Below, piece by piece: positions 24,270 through 50,500 of a stretch of DNA of 64,000 nt (position 1 is its first letter; every line of letters starts with the position of its first letter). Below the pieces are notes generated by a model. The model did not search any database and had not been told where the DNA came from. It was given only the letters and a program-made list of their open reading frames with translations. Position numbers and translations under genes: made by a program. The stretch is from Atrina japonica (lineage: Eukaryota; Mollusca; Bivalvia; Pterioida; Pinnidae), in assembly GCA_030159075.1 (NCBI GenBank), contig BROG01000074.1, positions 1,517,501 through 1,581,500 on the forward strand, in the 5' to 3' direction.

Positions 24270-24582
24270 TCATTTTCGTGAAGTCCATTAGCTTATTAAT
24301 GCCTTTGGGTCTGAAAGAATGAGGTCTGTGCATCTAAAATTTTTCTTTCTGTTTTCTTCCTACATCACTCCAATTAGGGTTGTGATCAATAATCACGACT
24401 GTCATGTCCAACCATTTATGACCCTCAAGGTTGAAATGGTCACCAACAGATTCCTTGAGTTTTTAGTTTTAATGGTGGACCGGTGGTTATTGATGCATCT
24501 GCGGATGTATCCAGTTTCTCCAACATATTGTTTCTGAAAAACTTTGCAAGTGATAAGATAGACAAAGTTTGCCATTTCTTAA
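24270..24582 (-). pseudogene. Degraded GIY-YIG endonuclease end of a Penelope-like element
   Basis: On the minus strand the sequence reads FVYLITC, QKQYVGETG, NNHRSTIKTKNS and later fragments resembling the C-terminal part of the Penelope GIY-YIG domain, including H and N-rich residues. Frameshifts and stops interrupt it and the second cysteine of the usual CxxC is changed. The element's reverse transcriptase is not present in the window. Confidence 0.7.
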
Positions 24583-24603
24583 TATTTTCAGGTTATATTG
24601 TAA

Positions 24604-40715
<16,112 letters not shown>

Positions 40716-42547
40716 TGTTGGTTTTGTTAGATCTCATGAATTTTTATATATGAATTATTAAATGTTAATAAAATGGAACAATTTGTGTTTGTGTTTGTGT
40801 AATTTGTGTGATATTATTGTCATTTCATGAAATGTTGATATAAATGCAAATTAAATGGTCAGAGTTATATTGCTTTTTGGTATTGATTATTCAGTTATAA
40901 TCCCAAAGTAAGAATTGAAAATGAAGTATCTTGTTTTAATCCTTATTGGTCTTATCACCATACATGAAAGCAAAATAGCAAAGAAAGAAGAGATTTAAAG
41001 AAAAATAAAACACACCACTAAAACAACAACGAAAAAAAAAATCCCAAACAAGTAAAGATTCCAGAAGTACTTTGAAGATTTGGATGACTGAGTGATGTAT
41101 TCAGCTGACATATTCAGCTACATATATCTATTAACAAATATTTTGTACGCTGATGTAATGTAAGAATTAAGTTTGTCCACATGTCCCGCTTGAGGGTCAG
41201 GAAGGGCCCACAATTTTCACATTGTATTTCAAAGAGTAGACAAAGAATATAAATTCTTCAATCAAGCCACCATTTTCAAGTTGGCATATAATTATATAAA
41301 ACCTGGAGATACAAGAAAGACTTTTAACACAGCTTGTTGGAGATGTGAAATTAGATGGACCATTAGTAATTGCAATATATGATAATTAGATTGCAGAACA
41401 TATGCAAAATAATAGTGAGGATCAAGATCTATTACCCTTGATGTCATGCTAATGCTGACATCATAATATTGTCATTATTTATTAAATACAAATGTATGTA
41501 GAATTATGTTTTCCTCTTTATTTTCCTATGTTGTATTTCTATGCTATGGCTTTCATAGCAATATTGCTTTTTAAATCTTATAAATGTATCCAGTTTAAAC
41601 TTTAATACCCAGTTAGTTATGGAGTTACAAATTGGATATTGTCCCAGAATTCCTTTCAGGAATGTTCCTGTACTCCTTATCTCAGCTACACAAATTTGAT
41701 GATATATGATATCTCATACAGAATTCTGGCAATGTTACTTTGTTTAACTCATCAACCCCTGAAATACAATGGACTCTTCTGTAAATCAATGACTTAGACC
41801 AGTCCAAATGTGTTTGTAGGGGTGAATGAATTAACAAAATATATGTTCAGATGCTATGTTGCAGTTTGTATCTTTTTATTTTTTTTCTGTTGTTTGTTTA
41901 CATGAAAGAGATGTTTACAAAGTCACACTATGGTAATACAGCAAATTTAGATGACCTTTAGTCGGTGAATACAAATGAAGTGTTATCAGTTTTGTAAAGA
42001 GAAAAGCATTTGTTAACCAGATATGTTTTAGAAGAGAATAGTTGATTTACACACAGGTATTGTTCATGAACAACTTTTTCCTTTTTTACCTTTATGTAAA
42101 ACTAACATTTGTGGCTATATACTAGATTGCAAGACAAAAACCGATCTATAAATTGTCAATGCCTGTCTGTCTTTCTGTTTATCTGTCTGTGCCATCAATT
42201 TATTTTAGCTGTTGTGTTTACTTTGTTTTGAGATTTGAAATACTATGCTTCACAATTTGACCATAGCATTTCTAGCAGTTTCTTTTCTTTTTTCGAAATG
42301 GCCTTTTCATTTCATACTTCAGACGTTTGGAATTAGGGAAAAAGGTTAAGGAATTTTAAGTAGTGTAGGGGTTATCACACACCCATTCATCCATTATATG
42401 GGAGTACACAAGATGACGTTACACTTGCCAGCTCTGACACATTGGTTTTCCCCCCGGTAGTTAGCAATAGATCATTTTACTGCTCTACATCAGCATTACT
42501 CTCCAGATACTAAATGTTGTTTAAAGGTGAAAAAAAATATGTAAGCA
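40716..42547. other. Intergenic DNA after NDOR1
   Basis: A canonical AATAAA at 40767-40772, about 55 bases after the stop, is the likely NDOR1 polyadenylation signal, followed by a GT-rich stretch. Beyond that no feature is recognised. Confidence 0.6.
40767..40772 (+). terminator. Polyadenylation signal AATAAA, NDOR1
   Basis: Canonical hexamer followed within 20 bases by a (gtttgt)n GT-rich element, the usual downstream partner. Confidence 0.75.
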
Positions 42548-43217
42548 AAGGTCAGTACATTACCTAAAAGATAAAAAAGCAGTGATCAAAGGTCAAGTGA
42601 CACAATGAGAAAAAGTAAAAAAGACCATGTAAAGGTCAGTACGTAATCTGAAAAAATAAAAAGAGTGATCAAAGACCATGTGAAGGTCAATACATAATAA
42701 AAATAGAACTGATCAATGGTCAAGTGAAGGTCAGAACATAATATTAAATAATAAAAACCGTGATCAAAGACCATGTGAAGGTCAGTATATAATAAAAAAT
42801 AAAACTGATCAAAGGTCAAGTGAAGGTCAGAACAAAATATGAAATAATAAAAACACTGATCAAAGACCATGTGAAGGTCAGTACATAATCTGAAAAAAAA
42901 TAAAAACAGTAATCAAAGGTCAAGTGAAGGTCAGAACATAATATGTAAAAATAAAAACAGTGGCCAAAGGTCAAGTGAAGGTCAGAACATAATATAAAAT
43001 AATAAAAACAGTGATCAAAGGTCAAGTGAAGATTGGTACATAATCTGAAAAAATAAAATAGAAGTGATCAAAGGTATAACCTTAAAAATAAAATAGATGT
43101 CAAATGTCAAGTAAAGGTCAATTCATAATCTATAAAATAGCAGTGATCAAAGGTCAACTAAAGGTCAGAACATAATCTGAAAAAATTAAATAGCAGTGAT
43201 CAAAGGCCAATAAAGGT
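42548..43217. repeat. Minisatellite (unit about 46-51 bp) rich in AGGTCA direct repeats
   Basis: About 13 variable units of the form gatcaaaggtcaagtgaagg then tcagaacataat and an A/T spacer. AGGTCA-N5-AGGTCA occurs at 42813-42829, 42917-42933, 42968-42984 and 43151-43167, and with TGGTCA in the first half at 42717-42733. This matches the DR5 layout bound by RAR/RXR-type nuclear receptors. Confidence 0.85.
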
Positions 43218-43590
43218 AAATTTCAACAGCTTGTGGTGGTTAAGCACTAGAGCGTTTGACTCGCAATGGGAAGGTCACTTGCTATTATCTATATTTAGAA
43301 CATTTGATTCAACTCTGAGTCATACATAAGACTTTAGAGAAAGGAAGTGAATGCTCCCTCTCGATGAACTGAGCCAAAGAAGCGAAAGTCACAGGTCTTT
43401 CTGATGACACGTTAAACTGAGGTCCTGTGTCAAGCCAGGCATAGCATATCAAAGAACCCCCCACTGCATTGGTGTCAGTCCATAGAACAGGTCAGTATTT
43501 TTGGCACTTCATCTGAAGCTGGTAATGTCTCCATATAGGTGAAATATTCTAGGCAGCACTGAAAAAAAAACCTGAAATACAAAGAGTGAG
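43218..43590 (+). mobile_element. tRNA-derived SINE with conserved core
   Basis: Head ggtggttaagcactagagcg (A box region) and a degenerate B box, then core blocks cacgttaaactgaggtcc, aaagaacccc and gtctccatataggtgaaata, shared with 19466-19742. Ends in an A-rich tail. Confidence 0.7.
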
Positions 43591-44565
43591 CTATAGTAAC
43601 GAGGTGACTTTTGTTGTCATGAGGACTATATTGAGGATGTAAGTATGACAAACGTGTAGATTTTGTATATATAGTTTGTCTATATAAATTCCAAAAAAAA
43701 ACAATTTTATCTGATTATTTCAGAAACATCAGCTTTATTTGTCAATTCACTCAAATTATAGCCCCAAAAGTGTTTTTTTATATAAATATGTATCGTGTGA
43801 AATAGTTTAATCTGTATCAATGAAAGGGAAAGTAAGCATGATATCCATTAGCAATAAATTGAAGTTTAAATGTCCAAAATTAATAACAAAAAAATTGTGA
43901 CCATTAGGAAACTGATGAGCATTTGGAACATCGAGTGTAATCTGTTTCATATTTGCTACTTTTCTAAACATAAATATTGCCAGCATTTACATTTTATGAG
44001 AAAATAATGGCTTTCAACATGTATGGCATTTAACTATTCCTTTTTCAATTGATGTTTAAATGAACCTTCAAAATTAAATGAAATACTTTTACTTATGGTA
44101 TTGGTCGTGTGTATAACTACCCCACTAGTAAAAGAAATCTGTGTGTTTATTTTTCAATTTTTACTTTTCATTTGTATATTTGTGAGCTTAAATTTAGAAA
44201 ACTTGATAATTTCAAAGTAAACATTTTTTTTATTACAACAAGTGCTACATTTAAATTTATTTATATTTCAGTTTGAAGTATCGTAAGGGTTATTGTTACA
44301 AGCCAATACATAGATTTTAATATCTGTAGATGTATTACAGATACATTGTACTCCACTAGAGCTTTTTTAATCAAATATTGACTGTTTGTGACATTCCGTT
44401 ATAAAACTTGCGATATTTATGTCGTACATTTACATCCTATAAATTATTAATATCGGCATTGATGGAATACATTACACGGATGATGTGTGCTGGTTTCAAT
44501 TGTTGTATTGACAAATACAACAAACTAAAAGAAGCTACTGGTCGATATCGTTAAAACTAATCAGA
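43591..44565. other. Intergenic, probable promoter side of the next gene
   Basis: AT-rich sequence with no recognised repeat or exon. The first ATG of the unknown gene follows at 44566. Confidence 0.35.
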
Positions 44566-47500
44566 ATGTTTAAAACTGTGTCATTTCAGAATGACCACAA
44601 ATCCACAGTGGTAAGTAAAAATAATTCATCATTTTTCATTTGTAAAATATGTAAAAACTATATCATTCTTTTGTGTTTCTGTGTAGTAGTGTATGTGTGT
44701 CAATTTTTCGGTATTTGAAATATCATGGGACATTTAGTAAAAAAAAAAAATACAAGTAAAAAACCACTCAAATATACTGGTATATCTTTTATAAGTGTTA
44801 TAGCCAATTTAATGCAATTGTGAAATTTTGGATTTGATTTTTTTCCTGTAAGAATTGTGGTAGGCATGCCAGAATTATATTTATGAGTAAAGCCTGTTTT
44901 ATCTCAGTTAATGCCACTTTTTTTGCTAATAAAATATATTTTTCCCCACAAAATTAATTTCAGTTAAATCAGGATTTTCTCATTTCTTTCTAAACTGGGA
45001 TATTAAAATATTATTCAGTTAAACTATTTTTTATTTTTCTAGAAAATCTGTGTTTAACAAAGAAAAACAATGTTGAACTTAGAAAAACTAGGTGAAACTG
45101 GGGAAAATAGGATTTGTTAATTAATATGTTTACAAAAACTGTATTAGATTTGTTTCAACCCTTGATTTTCATTTTTCCTTCATGGAAAAAGTCAGAAATG
45201 ATATTATCTAATAGTTGTTTACCTAACTTAAAGTTTATAGTTAAATGCATGTGTATATTAATGTCACTCCATTGACTTTCAAATGTTTTTACTTTATTTC
45301 AGATGGACCTAAGAAAGGATAGAGCAACACATACGGGGTAAGCATGTGATATTTATTTTGTATACAAAACAAAATATAGGAGGTAAAGGAATTATTTTCT
45401 TGTCCAAATTAACTAGCATCTAGCATTTTTAACTTAGCTAATTGAAAATATTTATCATTGCATAGCATTCACAGGTTGATACTGAAATGATGTATATTCA
45501 GGGTCAAATGTCAAGGTCATTTTAGGGGTCATTTGTGAGTTCTGTAAATCTGATGAGTCATTTTAGGTGCAAGCCGTTCATCTGCAATTTCTCAGCATTT
45601 TCATTTAACATTGCTTTTCACTTGTTTCAGAAAGATATTATCATTCTAAATGTTTCAAAACGTGGCCTATATAATTTTGGTAAAAAACAAGAACTAATGC
45701 AAAAATATTGAAATATGTGTTTAAGCTAATGTACATAATGTAGATTACTAAATTTTTTGCACTTTTTGAATAAGTCTTATCACTTTAAAGACAGTTAAAC
45801 TTGCATTAGAAACTGCCTCTATGTCAAGAGCACCTGCCTATAAAGGCCATTGAAACATTACCTTTGTTTACTTTTTTATAATAAATAAACCTCTGTATAA
45901 AGTCCACCTTTCAATATCTGTTTTTATATTAACACTTTTGCCTATTTTCTTTCCCATGTACATGAGTGACCTTTGTAGACACTTTTGACTGTATATGTAC
46001 ACTGTACATATATAGATGAATTACCTGTAGTAAAGCACTTTATACTTGTATATCTGTTTTTATATTAATCTACTTTTGGTATCAATATTTTCTTTACATA
46101 CTTTACATGTACATGCTAAATGCATTGAATATATGTACAGAGACTAAATAAACCAGAATATTATTGGTTTGAAATGTATGCAGTTTTGTTTCAGTCCCAC
46201 CAAACAGTAACATAGCACTAGGCGCCCTATCCCCTGCACTCATTACTATTGTTCTCAAACCCCCTCCCCTTTTTATACATTACTTGAGTATCCGGTAAAA
46301 TCCTGGTCAAAGTTTTCACAAACGTTTTGCACAATTTTGTATTTCTGTTTGTTTGGTTTAATCAAAACGTAAATCAAGGACACTTATATAGAAAGAAGGG
46401 CTTCAAATTCTTGTTCTTGTTCATGATTAACGTGGACACTTACTGTCCAGTTTAGTGCTATTAAAACTGTCGGAGCGGGACTCGTGGGATGGGGCTAGGA
46501 CTGAGCCAGGCCGGGTATAAAAAAGTAAAAGCCATGGGGTGGGTGGTTTAAAGAAACAATGGGGTAGGGGTAATGTACAGATTTTACACAGGGTAGATAA
46601 ATGGTATAGATACATGGGGTGGGATGGTATAGATACATGGGGTTGGATGGTAAAGATACATGGGGATGGGTGGGTATAGATACATGCGGGATGGGTGAGT
46701 AATAGATAACTATGGCGGTAACGAGGATGGTATAGATACATGGGGTGGGATATCGCGTAATAGATAACACCGCGTTTTGGATAACGGTAAAGATACATGG
46801 GGATGGGTGGTATAGATACATGGGGTTGGATGGTAAAGATACATGGGGATGGGTGGTATAGATACATGGGGGTGGTTGGTATAGATACATGGTGGTTGGG
46901 TGGTATAGATACATGGGATAGGGTGGTATAGATGCATGGTACATGGGGTGGGTGGTATAGATACATTGGGTGGGTTGGTATAGATACATGGGAGTGAGGT
47001 GATATAGATACATGGGGTTGGGGTGATATAGATACATGGGGATGGTTGGTATAGATACATGGTGGTGGGGTGGTATAGATACGTGGGATAGGGTGGTATA
47101 GATGCATGGGATTGGGGTGGTATAGATACATGATGTTGAAGTGGTATGGATACATGGGGTGGGATGGTATAGATACATGGGGGTGGGGTGGTATAGATAC
47201 ATAGGGGTGGGGTGGTATAAATACATGGGATGGAATGGTATAGATACAAAGATACGGATACAGTAGAAAGTGTCTTGAAAGACACAGCTCCCTGTCTCTC
47301 TTTACTGACATACATTTATGTTAATACCACTAAAACATTGAATTTGCCCTAAAACATTTTATTTACAGGTTGTCATCTGACTGACATTTTCATAGTTATG
47401 ATAATACATAATATTTTCAAATGTAATACCCAAGAATTTCCATATACGTGTACATGTGTACAATGTAAATTGGTTAGAGATTTACAGGGAAATAACTTTT

Positions 47501-50500
47501 AGGTAATTGTAAAATTGTTGGACATTCTATGAGATTATTTAGTTGTTTGTCCAGTATATTGAACTTTCTTCATTATTAAGGAGAGATCATCTGGTTAATG
47601 ACACTTGAAAAAAATGCTTTGTGAAAACTTTCCAATTCAATATAAAAAGACAGCTTTTGTAGCTGAGAAAAAGAATTTACATTAATAAAGTGTAGCCTAC
47701 ATATATATTTAGCATTTTTATACAGTCATTTCTTTGTATTTATGACTTTTATTTTGTACATGTATAATTGGAACAGACTATGAAACTCCACCTTTTGTCT
47801 GTACTTTAAAAATATGGTGCCAAAATTATGACTGCGTCAAATATTTTAAGGGAAAATCAGTAGCAAGCACTTGCTGGCACTTGTCCAATTATGCCATTAC
47901 AGAGTTTATTAGATGGCTATCTTCAGAAAATCTTTTACCAAGAAAATAGATCAATTCTTGTTTCATTGAGAATTTCATTCAGTTTCAAGTTATAGCGGTA
48001 TTAATCAAAATGGCTGTTCAGTGTTTTATAGGTTTCTTTTTGACACAGTGAATGAACTTTTGTCAGACAAATTTTTATTGGTATGAAAAAAATCTACTTT
48101 TCATTTCCTTTTCATGTCAGAAAATCTTTGCACTTTTTACCCTATAATTAATGAAATTATTATTATTAACTTACTAAGTTAATAAACTCATCAGCAGTAA
48201 TGGATGTTTATTCAAAATCAGGACTTTTATTTCCTATTTTATATTTAAATTCTTTTTTATTCTTTTTTTCATTTTAAAGGATTTAATTGATATTTAATCA
48301 ATGTGCACTTAGAACGCTTGGAGTAAATAATAGATTTATGATTAATGGAATGTTGGTAAACATTGTACTAAAAATATCTTATACTAATTATAGGTGAGAT
48401 CAGACTGAAATAATCTCAGCAATTATCAAAACATATGGTTTAAAATGAAACGTGAAATGAATAAAGCTTTATTTGCACTATTGAATTAAATATCATATGG
48501 TTATCCAGTTACATCTCTCAGTTTATTTCCTTCTGAGTAGTTTGTACCTGATTTCACAGTTTATTTCCTCCTGAGTTCTTTGTACCTGATATCACAGTTT
48601 ATTTTTCCCTTGATTAGTTTGTATCTGAACTCACAGTTTATTTTACCGGTACTTCTGACTTGTTTGTATCTGAACTCACAGTTTATTTTACTTCTGACTA
48701 GTTTGTACCTGAACTCACAGTTTATTTTACCGGTACTTCTGACCTGAACTGAATAGTTTGTACCTGATATAACAGTTTATGATACCTCTGACTAGTTTGT
48801 ACCTGAACTCATAGTTTATTTTACTGGTACTTCTGACTAGTTTGTACCTGAACTCTCAGTTTATTTTACCTATGACTAGTTTGTACTATGACTAGTTTGT
48901 ACCTGAACTTACAGTTTATTTTACTTCTGACTTCATGTAGTTTGTACCTGAACTTACAGTTTATTTTACCTGAACTTACAGTTTATTTTACTTCTGACTA
49001 TGTTTGTACCTGAACTCACAGTTTATTTTACCGGTACTTCTGACTAGTTTGTACCTGAACTCACAGTTTATTTTACCTCTGACTAGTTTGTACCTGAACT
49101 TACAGTTTATTTTACTTCTGACTTCATGTAGTTTGTACCTGAACTAACAGTTTATTTTACCTCTGACTAGTTTGTACCTGAACTTACAGTTTATTTTACC
49201 TCTGACTAGTTTGTATCTGAACTCACAGTTTATTTTACCTCTGACTAGTTTGTACCTGAACTTACAGTTTATTTTACCTCTGACTAGTTTGTATCTGAAC
49301 TCACAGTTTATTTTACCGGTACTTCTGACTTGTTTGTATCTGAACTCACTTCATGTAGTTTGTACCTGAACTAACAGTTTATTTTACTTCTGACTAGTTT
49401 GTACCTGAACTCACAGTTTATTTTACCTCTGAATAGTTTGTACCTGATATAACAGTTTATGATACCTCTGACTAGTTTGTACCTGAACTCATAGTTTATT
49501 TTACTGGTACTTCTGACTAGTTTGTACCTGAACTCTCAGTTTATTTTACCTATGACTAGTTTGTACCTGAACTTACAGTTTATTTTACTTCTGACTTCAT
49601 GTAGTTTGTACCTGAACTTACAGTTTATTTTACCTCTGACTAGTTTGTACCTGAACTTACAGTTTATTTTACCGGTACTTCTGACTAGTTTGTACCTGAA
49701 CTCACAGTTTATTTTACCTCTGACTAGTTTGTACCTGAACTTACAGTTTATTTTACTTCTGACTTCATGTAGTTTGTACCTGAACTAACATCTGACTTCA
49801 TGTAGTTTGTACAGTTTATTTTACCTCTGACTAGTTTGTACCTGAACTCACAGTTTATTTTACCTCTGACTAGTTTGTACCTGAACTCACAGTTTATTTT
49901 ACCTCTGACTAGTTTGTATCTGAACTCACAGTTTATTTTACCTCTGACTAGTTTGTACCTGAACTCACAGTTTATTTTACCTCTGACTAGTTTGTACCTG
50001 AACTCACAGTTTATTTTACCTCTGACTAGTTTGTACCTGAACTCACAGTTTATTTTACCTCGTTTGTACTGACTAGTTTGTATCTGAACTCACAGTTTAT
50101 TTTACCTCTGACTAGTTTGTACTAGTTTGTACCTGAACTTACACAGTTTATTTTACCTCTGACTCTGACTTCATGTAGTTTGTACCTGAACTAACAGTTT
50201 ATTTTACTTCTGACTAGTTTGTACCTGAACTTACAGTTTATTTTACTTCTGACTTCATGTAGTTTGTACCTGAACTAACAGTTTATTTTACCTCTGACTA
50301 GTTTGTACCTGAACTCACAGTTTATTTTACCTCTGACTAGTTTGTACCTGAACTTACAGTTTATTTTACTTCTAAATAATTTGTACCTGAACTTACAGTT
50401 TATTTTACCTCTGATTAGTTTATACCTGATCTCACAGTTCAGTTAGTCTCTGACTAAAAGCTGACAAATTCTGTTGGCTGTATTCATGAAAAGCTGTGCA

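Noticed and set aside
46427..47315. Three overlapping minus-strand frames of MYLYHP-type repeats as a proline/tyrosine-rich secreted protein
   Set aside because: All three frames are open because the unit lacks stops; the sequence is a minisatellite with no promoter or splice support.
49172..50072. + strand frames with LYLNLQFILPLTS repeats
   Set aside because: By-product of the 38-39-bp array.
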